From Limonium bicolor (taxonomy: Eukaryota; Streptophyta; Magnoliopsida; Caryophyllales; Plumbaginaceae), in the NCBI GenBank assembly GCA_023374045.1, contig JAIOTZ010000151.1:1-64000 (forward strand): a stretch of DNA of 64,000 nucleotides. Direction: 5' to 3'. Numbering within the stretch: position 1 is the stretch's first letter; each line of letters begins with the position of its first letter. The notes beneath the pieces were generated by a model. It worked only from the letters and a program-made list of their open reading frames with translations. It was not told where the DNA came from and made no database searches. The translations under genes were made by a program, and so were the position numbers. Shown here in pieces: positions 12,591-25,934 of this stretch.

Positions 12591-14049
12591 GTTAGGACAA
12601 CCCGAATTATATTCACTTGGACGGTAGTCCCACGTACACACAAGGTGCTCACTGCCCTGATCATCCGAAGACTCTGGGCTATTCACTTTGCCTTTGTAGA
12701 GGCGTCCATTTAGGTGGCCAAGGGCCTGGTGCCAACGGTAGCACACTCCGCCTGTCGATCTATCTAGGCTCGAACAGGATTCACTAGGGTAAAACCCGAT
12801 ACGGGATAACCCAAGAGATCTCTACGCGCGACCAGCAGCCAGTGACTGTCTGGATTAAGGTACATCATCACATTCTTTCACACTCCACTGTTAGCTTTGT
12901 TAGTTAGATAGTCAGTTACAGTTTTTGTTATGGAGTACATCACATCACTAATGTTGGCTGCCCTATGGGTCTTACGCATGCCTAGAATTATTCTAGGTAA
13001 CATTCACGTTTGAGTCAAAGCTCTAGAGACCGACAATGTCGTGTCCCGTTCCTAAGTATTTTACTTAGGTTATAAATACATACTTGTAATACTTAGCGCA
13101 TTAGGTCAGACAACAATGGTCACAACACACATTTCGCATATGTAGTTTTATATAAGTCGATCTATAGTCGACGTAATATTAGCCCCGTAGGACGTTCGTG
13201 CATAAATAAATAATGCAATGAACATAACTACACATCATACACATACATCATGTACATACATCACATACATACATTCACACAAGTTATTTATCAAACAAAT
13301 CCGAGCCCGAGGAATTCCTCAGGACAACTCGGATCAAATCCCTTTACATACCGTACACCGTTGACTAGATTCGTGCAGTGCAGACCACTAGAGCTTCCGA
13401 GCGCGTACGTCGGGAATGCGATCTAGTAATACGAGGAACACTAAGCGTCAATCCATATGACAACACAATTCGGTATTTCCGAATAACGTTTGAAATACTA
13501 GTACTATGTCCCCAGACTTAACCTTTGTTACTAGTTAAAGTATCTTTATTTCTATTTTATAAACCCCTTACTCATTGTGTGAGTTAATTCTTGGTTTACA
13601 TTAGAGTATGAACCTTACGTTATACACTTATGGTACTTCACTAGGGTTTATTTATCAAACCAAAGTCTTATACTAACCTGGGTAGTTTATGTCGTTATAT
13701 CTATAGTGTATAACTTTATTTCTTGGTACGTGTTTATCTTTGTATGTATGCATTTAGCATAACAGTTTGAATAACTATATCCTTAGCCACATAATATTAT
13801 TCGTGTTACATTGCCCCATAATGTTATACGGCACGATATTTTATGTGTCACTAACATTGTAACATATGGTCTTGGTAACTGTATGTATGTACCGAGTATG
13901 ATGTAAACACATTATACATTTGTGCTCCTTGTTTATATAATTTTTATTGGTCACAATACATCCACATACTTATAACGTGTTGTAGATATTTAATGTTTGT
14001 AACATTAAAACTTGTACTAGGATATAACTCAAGGTTTTATAAGCTCACT

Positions 14050-16900
14050 TAGGTATGTTAGAGATGTTATAGGTTCATTAGTAACTCAATGCCACCCCTT
14101 ATCACCCTCTGTGACACGATTACACAGAAGCTTATACCTTATTGATGTTCGAACAGCAACCTCTACATTCCTACTAATTCTTGTGTCTAGTTAATCCAAG
14201 TGCTGTTTAATCTTTCCTACAGTATCTACCTAACTAGCTATAGGTGTTGATAATGTTTTAACCTCAACACAGACACATCAATACTGTCACCACCCCTGAA
14301 TTGCGTTTTACAGAAACTGGATAGTGCAGAAGACTGCAAGCTCTTGTTTTGTACAGTTCTTTTACAAAATTTCTTTTAGACTGTCAACCAGTTTTATCTC
14401 TAATTCTTCTCAAGGTTCTTACCCGACAAGCTAGGTGCATTATGGAGGTTTTAAACTCTAGACTAATCCAATACAGTGCTGCCAATACTTCTGGAAATTC
14501 TCTTTACAGCAGCAAGGTTTTAGAAATCTGAAACTTCAATCTGTATACTGCTTCCTTCCAGCTCCTCCTTTAATGTATCCAATGATTTCTAACTTTCCCC
14601 CGGAATGTTTACACACTTAGCTAAATGAATTACAAGGTTTTGCAGTCATAAACAGGCCATTACAACTCTGTTACATCTGCTGAACTCAATCATACAGAAG
14701 CTACATTATGACAGGATTCTGAGGTAAAACTTTCTGGACACCTCTTTACTCCACTACACATTCACTGCACTAACTAGCCCTTAAAACTTCTCAAGTGTTC
14801 ATAGCTTACTCAGGTGTACCAGGACTGTTTTAGGTTCATTGACAACTCAGTACAACATTTATGCCCTACCTGTAAGTTACCTTTACCGAAGCAAGAATTT
14901 CAGAAAAAGGATTGAACAGAATCGGTACATTTCTGTTTGTTTCTTCTTGCCGTTAATTATCCTGTCCTCTACTCTCTCAAATGTGTATAACCATTCAGTT
15001 CACCCCCTTAACCAATGTCCTGGGTAAGTTCTTAAGCCACTACACATCCCTAGAGCCTCTGTAACTCAGTTCTGAACTTAACAAGATGAAACACTGTAAT
15101 GTGAAAACTGCTGTATCAGTTACCAACTCTTTTCTTTGTGTACAGGTTGATTTCCAGTTTTCTCCGGTTGGCTTGGGCTTCTGGGTTAAGTGTTTTGATT
15201 CTGTATTAACTCCACAACAGCCCTAGGCAGTAGTGTCTGTAATTCTAACACAATTTCACTCAAACCTGCAACACTGGAAAGAACCTGGAACATTACTTCT
15301 GTTTATTCTCTGTTATTGTTGTTAATCTATTTCTGAATTTTTCCCTAAGTACTCATATACTAACTCAAGTAGGTTAGTAATAGATTGAATCCCAACACCA
15401 ACCCAGGACAACATTGAGAACACCACTGAACCTCATTATACAGAAGTAACACTGATACATCCGAAACTGAAACTACAATATAAACTGATTTCTTTCTTCT
15501 TTCTCTCTGGTTGTTCATGGTTTTGGGCTCTCAGTTTTTCCCTAGGTTGTTGAACTGTTTAATCAGGTATTCTACACAATTTGAACCTCTAAACAATTTT
15601 GAAACAGCAAGTCCCGAACCTTTGAAGGGTCATTGTACAGAACTGAAAGTAAACTGCAACCTAAACTGAAATATGATATTTTTCTCCAGTGTTTGCAGTT
15701 GTTCACAATTCTTGTTTTGAGTTTCCCCTAGATTGCTTAGTTATTCGGTTGAGCATTTTAGTACAGTTTAAACTTCAAAACAGAACCACCACCAAATTGT
15801 TTGAACTTCTGAAAGCTTGATATACAGAAAGGTCAGAATGTGCAGAAACTGAAAATCTGAAATTATAAGTTCCTTTATATGGTTTCCTTTCTGCTCTCCA
15901 ATCTGACTCTATACTTCCCCACTATTTAGCTTCTTATATAAGGGTATCGCTATGATTTTTATCCCTGAAATAAGGCCTTACCAACATAGTTAATGCCACT
16001 GGAACTCACTCCTCAGAACTGGTCGTTGCAGGAGAAAACAGAAATCTGAACTTATAAGCTCTTTTATATTGGTTTTCTGTCTGTTCCTTCTGAACTAATT
16101 CATAACTCCCCTTCAACCGTTTACACTCCTAGCTAAGTGTTTGGACTAGGTTTATAGGTAACTAAGATGCACATAACACAACTCCTTATAACCCTCTGTA
16201 GCCCCTTATACAACCTCAAAATCTCAGAAACTGGAAAACCAACAAACAGAAAAACTCGATATATAGTTCTTCTCAGTTACCTGTTTGTGCATCAGGTTAG
16301 GTTTTAATTCTTCAAGTTGTTCTTATCCTCACTTGAGTGTGTTAGGATGTTTTAGGTTCATTAACCCACATCACAAGCCCGTCATACAGAAACACAAAAC
16401 CTGGGACTAAACTGAAACATTAACTTGATGACTTCTTCCTGTTTTCTGTGAATTATCACTTCTGTTCTTCTTATCAGTCCCCCTTCATTGCTAATCTAGA
16501 TAGTTATGTGTTGCACTGGGTTTTAGATTTTTATCCTACTCCTACTACCCTCACACTACTACTGCAATGTTAGCACACAAACACAGGCTTCACATTAATT
16601 GCAGAGTTTATACCAGAAAACAGAAACCATGAACTAGTACATCTATTTTCTGTTCGTTTTCTTTTCTTGTGTTGTGGTCTTTTTTATTCTTTTCTTCAAC
16701 ACTCTCACTCTTAGATACTTAGTCAGGTGTCCCAGTAATGTATTTGGTTGTGTTAGGTTCATACGATTCACACCATCCCGTGACAGACAGTATTCAGGAA
16801 CTTATTGTTATTTGTTTCGAAAGTTCACAACTGGAACCTAACAGCTTGTCTGGTTCCTAGTTATTGCATCAGTAACTACTAGTTCCATACTTAACATTCA
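14050..16900. repeat. Degenerate tandem array of about 190 bp, left LARD LTR
   Basis: A recurring block, roughly 'ttTTAGGTTCATtaac...CAACAC', appears near 14065, 14255, 14445, 14635, 14830, 15012, 15195, 15375, 15567, 15755, 15950, 16150, 16345, 16530 and 16755. Each is followed by an 'ATACAGAAACTG' block and a CTTCTTTCTGTTT-rich block. Units are strongly diverged, but the spacing stays at about 180-225 bp. The array helps explain why this LTR is much longer than the related 4.3-4.6-kb LTRs. Confidence 0.65.
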
Positions 16901-18248
16901 TCTCCCAAAACAGCACACAGGTAAGAACTCTTATTAGCTCAGAGATGTACTACCTCACGGTTTATTTTTCTTCCTTCCTGAGCTGAAACTGGTGTTCCCT
17001 TGTGGATCCTTGGCGCATTCGAGACTTCCAGCTTCAGTGGTCATATGACAGCTACGGTGAAGAGTTACAGAAGTCACATTGTGACAGTTCAGAGAAAAGA
17101 ATATGGGTTGGATCAATCTAAGGTAGATAAGATCTTTACCTTGTTTTTTTTTCTTCTACTGATAATGGCACAGCAAGGAAAGTGTGCTTGGTCTTGTTCC
17201 CCAAGCTGAGTCCTACGCACTGATCTATTTCGTGAAGGAAAACAGAAGTTACAGGTTTGTTGAAACACAGAACTTGACAACCGGTTAGTTTCTGGTTACT
17301 AGTTTTGTTTACGCGTGACTCACCTTCTTATCTTGGCGGTCTCCTTTGGTAGTTCTTGGCACGAAGTAAAGCTCTCCAAAGTTTCTTCTCAGCTAGACAG
17401 AAACCCACAACTTATATTCAGTTTGCATGTTCTGGTTTCGGTAACCATTATGGGAAGTATAAACCTCGCTCTTCACTAGATCTTCTTACCTTGAACAGAG
17501 GCTAGTTGACTGAGCTTTGTTCGATTTCCAAGATGAACTCAGCAAGAGAACTTGACTCACTAGAGTGGAGAAAACAGAGGAAGAAGTTACAGGCCATAAC
17601 TACTGTACTCAAGAAGGTAGAGTGAAGGAGATCGCAGAACTGAAACTCCCTTGCTTACCTTGTTGGTTATTAAGGTTGTCCTGGTGCGCAAGCTAAAACA
17701 CATCAACCAGAAGTGCCGGGAGTAGACAGGTGAGTGAACTACTGGATTAAGGATGGAGATTAGTGTGCCATTAGTTGAGCAGTTGATTCAGTGAAAGGGA
17801 ATCAAAACAGGAAGGAAATGATCGAAGAGCTGAAGTTACCTTCACGTAGAAACACCACAGTGTTCTTGGCTTGCAGTTGGCGCGGGCATGCAAGCGAGGA
17901 AGAGTTTGGTTGGGGTGGAGTTTTAACTAGTGGGTCGCGACAGGAGGCATGACTCAGAGATTACCGAGGGAATCTGCTGCTGTAAATTCCAAGAGCTGAG
18001 CATGTCTAGAGGGCGCAAGTTACCAGAGAATGTCATGGGCAATTGGAGAAAAAGAATATCTGGACCCGTCGCGTGGAGATTCATGGCAAAACAGGAGGTT
18101 AATCGGTTCTTGTCGTTATGGGAGTTTGTAATAGTCCTGATTTTGAGGAATTGAACTCAGAGGAGGATGTCGGGTGATTCACCGATCTACTCTGTAACTT
18201 CAGTATGATGACTACTAAATATAAATCGTGGGTAGTTTATACCGAATT

Positions 18249-18320
18249 CGAGCACAGCTCAAGCGGTTAAGGTTTCGGGATGAGTACGAGAGGTCTCGGG
18301 TTCGAATCCCGGTTGGAGCA
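18249..18320 (+). ncRNA. tRNA-like module with A and B boxes inside the LTR
   Basis: CAGCTCAAGCGGTTAAGG (from about 18255) resembles an A box. GGTTCGAATCC (18299-18309) is a perfect B box and sits in a 5-bp T-arm stem. The boxes are about 40 nt apart, as in tRNA genes. A T-run (about 18337-18348) follows within 30 nt, like a Pol III terminator. The acceptor stem and anticodon arm do not fold into a standard cloverleaf, so I do not call a functional tRNA. It may be a SINE head or a decayed tRNA captured by the LTR. It lies antisense to the element. Confidence 0.55.
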
Positions 18321-18640
18321 AGTTTGTTCTATATATTTTTTTTTTTTTCAGTCCCATTTATGTATATTCTTGTATATTGGTATGTACATATATATAGACG
18401 ACTAATTGTTATGTCGCCATGTTGATAAACCTTTATACGGTTTTGACTATTTTTATTTGTCATGTTTTAACTATGTGCTTCCGGTCATAGCGTTACTAAT
18501 TATATGTACAACGTTATAATTTTGTAACGTTACATATATACGTACATATATACGTACGTGACCGTGTTATATTGTTCGTTCATACTTTAATGTAGTAAAT
18601 ATATATTTAAATAACGCTTAATTATTTAGGGGTATTTCAG

Positions 18641-18653
18641 TCTACCCCCCTTA
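18641..18653 (-). other. Polypurine tract of the LARD
   Basis: On the minus strand TTAAGGGGGGTAGA abuts the LTR start TGAAATACCCC. It would prime plus-strand DNA synthesis. Confidence 0.85.
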
Positions 18654-18657
18654 AAGA

Positions 18658-18674
18658 GACTTCGTCCCGAAGTC
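18658..18674 (-). other. Hairpin just upstream of the LARD polypurine tract
   Basis: GACTTCG (18658-18664) and CGAAGTC (18668-18674) form a perfect 7-bp stem with a 3-nt loop, 7 nt before the PPT. A stem with paired substitutions occupies the same place at 57903-57920. Confidence 0.7.
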
Positions 18675-21600
18675 GCTTTACTTAAATAGGTGTATTAATA
18701 ACTACCCTTACAATCCCATAATGTATATCTATGTGATATATCATTTACGCATATCGTGTTGTGCTAATACCGCACATAGCCCTCGATTGTGGCGTTAATT
18801 CAACATATATGGATATAGGTGATCCATCAGCACCATCATTTCCTATCAGTTCTACCAATCCTGACAACCTCCCCGAGGTGTCATACCATATCATCATTCC
18901 ACATCTCGTATCTAATTATTCGTTTCGTATCTAAGCGATACCCTAAGTAATCAATCTACAAGGTACACAATATATATATCACCGTATCATAAAGAACAGT
19001 ACTACATTCATGGATGTAGATACATCATTCAAGGAGCATTTCATAAGATACATACAACAAATCAACCACGTACGCCCGCGTACCAAACAACACCAACAAA
19101 ATGAACAAACACATCACAAACAACGTCCAACAATCAACATCGTATGCCCCGCATACCCACAAACTATTGTATGACCCGCATACGAAATAACAGAATTTAG
19201 TGCAAACATGTGCACAGCCAAGAGGCTCTACCCCCCTTAAAAAGGGTTACGCCCCCGTACCCCACAAGTATTCTACCGCTGCTCCACAAGGAGCGCTGGA
19301 TACTTGGCTCTCATAGAGTTCTCTAACTCTATGTGGTGTTTTCACCTTTGGAGTAGATTATTCTCATATCAGAGAGACGGGTATGACTCTAGCCTCTTCG
19401 GGCTCTTAAATATATATAAGGGGTGAGGCACGTATTTGTGCTCTCTTCCAAGTTCGTTCTAATGGGCCCACTCGCTCTGTATAAGGTGCAGACCCATGAA
19501 CATAGGCTCAATTTCCTCTTTTCATTACTGTGTATCCTCTTATTTGGATCACTAGCATACATTCGTTGTCTTCTCCCACTGATATTCAGTTTGATTGGCG
19601 TTAGTATAATTGACATTGCTCTGTTAGTACTTGGTGCTATTTGCACTTGTCTTGGTAATACCAAGACGTACCAGCCTTCGTGTCCACGTAGATTATTATT
19701 GTCATCCGTGTCTCCTGGTGGTTTTATTCCAGAGTGATACACTGTTGTAGTTCTTTGATACACACTCTTGTTGATATTCATTGCATCTTTCTGTATTTCC
19801 ACTAGATTAATAACTGCACAAGTGCAATACCAAAACACTCAGTCATACAGAGTGCAGAGGCGTAAACTCTCAGCAGTTAATATCTAACGAGCTAAACAGA
19901 TAAGATGAGCGAATCATCATGTGAGTGGTACATTCCAAGTCCATTCTTCCTTCTTAAGGTATCTGCTAGCATTTAGCTTGTCTCTTATCATTGCGTTGTC
20001 ACGCGTTTATATTCACATCATTTGGTAGATTCCTCTGGGTTGCAAGAACTTGCATGTTCTTTATGAGGGTTCTACGTATTATCCGTCCATATAGTGGTTT
20101 CTCTAGCCCGTTGGTTAACTGCGGCTCTTCTCGTCCATCTTCGAGGTAATCTGCATCACTGTCCGTAGTACGGAGTTGACTACTTCTCGTGTTCCTAACA
20201 CTACTTGTCTACATGCATGGGGTACCGTACTGATACATTACTACTTACCTGACTAACCTATAAATAAGTCTGTCAGGCCCACATGCTCCGATCGGAGTGC
20301 GGTCGTCCCATGTCTCGTTTAGTAAACTGGTAGCGTCCGTCACACGACTATGGTGAAGTATTCTATTGTCAATCTCCCTTTCGGTGGATGTCCTTGTTGT
20401 AGTCCGATGTTGATTGGTCCGCAATGTTGGTTATCTTGTAGTAGGTTCTAATGTTCTAATTATTAGTGGTAGCACTTAGTCGCTAACCAGTTAAACGTTG
20501 ATTCGTCTGTATGGTTGTAATCGGTTTACGTAATACTGCTGCTGAGGTGGCAATGTCAGTTTTCATATCTCGATCTTCATGAGTATGTACATAATTATTT
20601 CCTCTAGGTTTAATCATTATCATATCTTGTCTATGTAACTCTTCACTTCCCAACCATTCTCATTGATGGTACTGCATCCCCAAAGGGTATGCCACTTCTC
20701 ATAAGATTAGGTTTGTCCATTAGGACTAAACATTTATCACTATTAGTGATTAGCATTACATGCTGGTATATATCCCTGGTGTTCAGGTAGTAAGTAATGT
20801 CTTTGTTGTTACTTATTGTTTAGTGCTAGTTACTTGTAACTGCAGTTATTTGTATTTCAAGTGCGCGGCTTGGCGCCTGTTAATAAGTCATGATTGTTAT
20901 TCACATTGTTTACGGTATATACCGTAGCTCCATTGTTTCATTATATTAACTTAGACATTGTTGTGTTAGTAATATACCTGGAAAGGTGACTGGAGTCGGT
21001 GTTCCCGGTCTCCTGAGCTTATGCCCCCTTATTTGTACTTTAGGTACTTGCTCATTTACTCTATTTAGCGTTTGGTTTGTGTGTACTGTAATATCGATTT
21101 AGGTGGTTGTCGTTGAGTCAATTTACACATTCATTCATCACTGACAGTCGTCACAGTAGTAAACGACATGTCTTCCACATATTTTGATATTTATCATTTT
21201 CTTTACATGGCGGGACGCCTATGGCGGTAGCCCTTCTTCTACTCAAAACTTGATTGATAACCAGTATGATTCTGACAATACCTATAAACTTAATCTTGAT
21301 GTTGATTAGTTGTAATTGTACATAACAGTATATGGCACTCCTTGGTAAAGGTAGTGCTCAGAGGTGGTAATTATTCACGCGTTCAGCGTTGATTCGCGTT
21401 CATTGTTGCGAAGGTATTGGTAATAGCCGTATTACAGTAGAGTTGTTCTTTTCACTCTTGGTCCATCTGTGGACTGATATATTTTCTAATTCTCTTGTGT
21501 TCATCACGTGTTGGCGTATGCATGAGTCTAGTTGGTAAACTATAAGTTACATTTATTATAAGTGTAACTATATGATATGAATAACATTTTATTATGTATT

Positions 21601-22019
21601 GGCAATATTGTAGTAATGGAAAAATATCAGGAGTTGAAGGAAATAAGAATTTTGGTGTATGTGCCTTCAGGCTATAATATAGTTCTTATTGAAAGTATGG
21701 GTTATAATATTTAATGAGAGAATGTAGTTTATAAACTAAGGTTAATATAGAATAGTCCTTAGGAATTTTAATATAAGTCCTAAACTGTTATAAATATTAA
21801 GATAAGGTTCTTAATATAAGTTGCATAATATAATGCATCAAATCAAATAATCATCTTACATTAAGATGATGATGAAAATGTGACATAAGGTACAAGGGAA
21901 TAAATCCTGAAACACAAATGTAAGTGAATAAATATAAATACTGCGCATACGATATAGTTGGAAACAGTATGGCAGCGATCGTTATACGATCGTGTTTTCT
22001 TCTTAGTTTATTTGTATGA

Positions 22020-22023
<4 letters not shown>

Positions 22024-22056
<33 letters not shown>
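22024..22056. repeat. (AT)n microsatellite
   Basis: Uninterrupted AT dinucleotide run inside the LARD interior. Confidence 0.95.
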
Positions 22057-22057
<1 letters not shown>

Positions 22058-22604
22058 CGTAGCAGTTAAACGTAAGTTTTCTTTGCTAGTTGTTTGTAAC
22101 TAGGATACTGCAGTTTTGTTTATCCGTACTATAATTAATGTTGGCAACTTGTGAAGAGTTTCAGGAGTCATACGACTCTGGTGTGATCAGCACCAGTGTT
22201 GCACTAACCTTTCACCCCAATTTGTGGTTGGTTTTCCCTTGATCCCCGGGAATCAGGTTTCACCGTCCACTTCCAATTCAGCCATTGAATGCTTTGATGA
22301 TTAAATTATGTTATCTTGGCTTTTAGCCCGTGTCATTGTATTCGTTCTCGTTTAGTAGTTATAATTTGTTATGGGCTGGTGTGCCCCTTTTATTGCGTTA
22401 ATCGGACTCGTCGGTCCCTTCAGAGGTTGTAGGCCTCGTATCTTAGTGGTTTATTGTAACAATTGTAGTTATGTAGTTTATACTAAAGGTGTACAATTGT
22501 TTGGTGATTATTGGTAGCCATGGTGTCGTACCATAGGTCTACACAGTTTATAGTATTCGTTGTAACGATAATAGCAGTGGTAACTGCAGTTGTAATTGTT
22601 TGCA

Positions 22605-22624
22605 GCACTTGCAGTGGCAAGTGC
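22605..22624 (-). other. LARD leader hairpin 2
   Basis: GCACTTGC and GCAAGTGC form a perfect 8-bp stem; the sense loop is CACT. It lies 1104 nt from the PBS start (23728). Confidence 0.75.
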
Positions 22625-22662
22625 GTGGGGTAGACGAAATCATTAGTACATTGTTTAAATCA

Positions 22663-22682
22663 GCGCTTGCAGTGGCAAGCGC
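22663..22682 (-). other. LARD leader hairpin 1
   Basis: GCGCTTGC and GCAAGCGC form a perfect 8-bp stem with sense loop CACT, 1046 nt from the PBS start. Relative to hairpin 2 it differs only by a paired change at stem position 3. Confidence 0.75.
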
Positions 22683-23700
22683 ACCATGCAGGTAGAGTTG
22701 TCGGTTCCCGACTTGTTTGTCTCACTGTTGCATGGGTTGTTTAAGTAACTTTGGAATGATTGTCCGTGAATAAGACGGTATTTGGGTTTGGGAAATTTTC
22801 CTGACCACATTATCATTAGAATAATCAAGTCTTCATCACATTAGATTTATAATAGTGTAAACGTTTGGACTTTGTCTCCCTATAGGTACCGTTACGACAG
22901 GGTCCTAGTGTCACTGTATTGTGTGCACACAAGTTTAGGATTGAAGTTTGAACATAACAGGGCGGTATTCTCACAAATTTCCTCCACGTTCTCAAGATAA
23001 TGACTTTTTACAGTTTGGTGGTTAAAGTCCCATTACGGGCGACGGTCTCGCGGAGTTCATGATGCTCCCGGTTCGCTTGCCCTGATATTCTTGGGTGATC
23101 CTTTCCACGACGTTATAGTAGTAGTGACGCTCGCCTCTGGCAGTGCCTATTGATACGGCGCTTGGTCGTCAATTCAGTGGAGGTATGACATTGAGGTGTA
23201 TAAATGTTACAGGAGCAGGAATTATTCATTCACTGCGAGAGTGTTTAGACAGTCTGTTGGGCTTGGTAGCCTTTTCCCTATATTCGGGGATTATATTTCT
23301 GGTTGTATTATACTCATTGGGTTGTGGCGGGGGGGGGTACTGTCGGCGGTAGTTCGTACTGGACTTCCACATGGCAGTGGACTGTCGCCAATGTACTCGT
23401 GACGATTGCGTCTCCTCCTGGCTGAGTTCTCAGCTGGACTTTAACAGGGGTAATATTCCCGGGTCTTTATGCCCTTGGTCAGCTTCCTGGCTCGCACCAC
23501 CACTAGATGTCGATAATACCGTTCGTCTTCTCAATAACGCACCATAATACAATCAACTTTTTGTGTGCCCCAAGGGCTACACTTGCAGGCCAAAGGCTCT
23601 GCCAACACATAATTTCATTAAGACACACACGTTTCGTACCTCACAAACGTTTCCCAAATTCCCAAATCCTAAGCTCACTGTCTTAACCTAGTATCTCGTC

Positions 23701-23724
23701 ATCAGAGCGGTACTCCGCTCTGAT
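23701..23724 (-). other. Hairpin overlapping the LARD primer-binding site
   Basis: ATCAGAGCGG (23701-23710) and CCGCTCTGAT (23715-23724) are perfect 10-bp reverse complements with a 4-nt loop. One arm contains 8 of the 12 PBS bases. Confidence 0.8.
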
Positions 23725-23728
23725 ACCA
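23717..23728 (-). other. Primer-binding site, initiator tRNA-Met type
   Basis: On the minus strand TGGTATCAGAGC follows the LTR 3' end after the 4-nt spacer AAAG. The second LARD-like element (53927-53942) has the same spacer and PBS. Confidence 0.9.
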
Positions 23729-25934
23729 CTTTTGTACACCCCTCATAACAATTACGTAATAGTCGCTCACGTGAACAGGAAATAAAGACGTCTCACAGCG
23801 GAAGGAATTACAGTATTAGAACTCACATGGGTGTTACTTGCCACCACTCGCCCATACGAGTGATGTAGCAGTACACATCTTAACAAATTCAACATACAAT
23901 ATAATCCGCAGTGACAACGAGATACCACCTACATTTCTATCTAAGTATCAACAGTACAACTACTGTGAGCATCTAACATAATCCAAATCTTACAACCCCT
24001 TTCTAATGGAATCCTTTAATACATAACGAGGTATCAACGGTAAATCCAAACTCAACAATGTCCTAACTACCCAATCCCGCACTTCGGCTTCACGTGTTCA
24101 GCAACCTGCGCAATAGTGTAGTATCAGCGGTAGACGCTGAGTATGCGGATCTGGACCCTATTGGTCACTTGTCATTTTTAACCATCTTGGTATTAGATTG
24201 ATTTCATGCTTTGTCATTTTACAGATATGATAATACTGTAACAACATGCATGATTATATAATCATTCCACCAATCCAAACAGTCATATATGGATATACAC
24301 ATTACTGTCATACATCATACAATACAATGGCATTGAGAACTCATTCAACGTATGTTAACATCATCACATAGTACATCACTCGGCCCTCCGGGCCTTCACA
24401 TATTATAAATTTTAGTTAGCACAGTACAACATTCGGCCCCCCGGGCCCTCACATATTATTAGTTTTGGTTAGCACGGTTGGGAGTCAGTTAGGACAACCC
24501 GAATTATATTCACTTGGACGGTAGTCCCACGTACACACAAGGTGCTCACTGCCCTGATCATCCGAAGACTCTGGGCTATTCACTTTGCCTTTGTAGAGGC
24601 GTCCATTTAGGTGGCCAAGGGCCTGGTGCCAACGGTAGCACACTCCGCCTGTCGATCTATCTAGGCTCGAACAGGATTCACTAGGGTAAAACCCGATACG
24701 GGATAACCCAAGAGATCTCTACGCGCGACCAGCAGCCAGTGACTGTCTGGATTAAGGTACATCATCACATTCTTTCACACTCCACTGTTAGCTTTGTTAG
24801 TTAGATAGTCAGTTACAGTTTTTGTTATGGAGTACATCACTTAATTTGTTGGCTGCCCTATGGGTCTTACGCATGCCTAGAATTATTCTAGGTAACATTC
24901 ACGTTTGAGTCAAAGCTCTAGAGACCGACAATGTCGTGTCCCGTTCCTAAGTATTTTACTTAGGTTATAAATACATACTTGTAATACTTAGCGCATTAGG
25001 TCAGACAACAATGGTCACAACACACATTTCGCATATGTAGTTTTATATAAGTCGATCTATAGTCGACGTAATATTAGCCCCGTAGGACGTTCGTGCATAA
25101 ATAAATAATGCAATGAACATAACTACACATCATACACATACATCATGTAATACATCACATACATACATTCACACAAGTTATTTATCAAACAAATCCGAGC
25201 CCGAGGAATTCCTCAGGACAACTCGGATCAAATCCCTTTACATACCGTACACCGTTGACTAGATTCGTGCAGTGCAGACCACTAGAGCTTCCGAGCGCGT
25301 ACGTCGGGAATGCGATCTAGTAATACGAGGAACACTAAGCGTCAATCCATATGACAACACAATTCGGTATTTCCGAATAACGTTTGAAATACTAGTACTA
25401 TGTCCCCAGACTTAACCTTTGTTACTAGTTAAAGTATCTTTATTTCTATTTTATAAACCCCTTACTCATTGTGTGAGTTAATTCTTGGTTTACATTAGAG
25501 TATGAACCTTACGTTATACACTTATGGTACTTCACTAGGGTATTTATCAAACCAAAGTCTTATACTAACCTGGGTAGTTTATGTCGTTATATCTATAGTG
25601 TATAACTTTATTTCTTGGTACGTGTTTATCTTTGTATGTATGCATTTAGCATAACAGTTTGAATAACTATATCCTTAGCCACATAATATTATTCGTGTTA
25701 CATTGCCCCATAATGTTATACGGCACGATATTTTATGTGTCACTAACATTGTAACATATGGTCTTGGTAACTGTATGTATGTACGAGTATGATGTAAACA
25801 CATTATACATTTGTGCTCCTTGTTTATATAATTTTATTGGTCACAATACATCCACATACTTATAACGTGTTGTAGATATTTAATGTTTGTAACATTAAAA
25901 CTTGTACTAGGATAACTCAAGGTTTTATAAGCTC

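Larger units (their letters stand above)
11832..18639 (-). repeat. LARD 3' LTR (left copy)
   Basis: It runs TGTAACACCCC (left) to GGGGTATTTCA (right), so in sense TGAAATACCCC...GGGGTGTTACA. It is 6808 bp long and nearly identical to the right copy apart from scattered small indels. It contains a conserved 3' end with CAGCGGAAG (11896-11904), a tandem array of about 190 bp and a tRNA-like module. Short ORFs such as 14349-14531 and 17000-17209 recur in the second LTR only because the DNA is duplicated. Confidence 0.85.
18640..23732 (-). mobile_element. LARD internal domain, non-coding
   Basis: 5093 bp between PPT and PBS. The longest minus-strand ORF (19389-19838, 149 codons) has no recognised motif and no counterpart in the related element at 53927-57940. 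Recognisable content is limited to the PPT and PBS signals, the leader hairpins and a (TA)n run. Confidence 0.75.

Noticed and set aside
14349..14531. Small ORFs duplicated in both LARD LTRs as conserved genes
   Set aside because: They are identical only because the LTRs are duplicates; no codon-biased conservation can be argued.
18249..18320. Functional tRNA gene
   Set aside because: T-arm and B box are good, but the acceptor stem and anticodon arm do not pair properly. Kept as a tRNA-like module only.
19389..19838. 149-codon minus ORF in the LARD interior as a gene
   Set aside because: No recognised motif, no counterpart in LARD2, and length is within chance for this much DNA.
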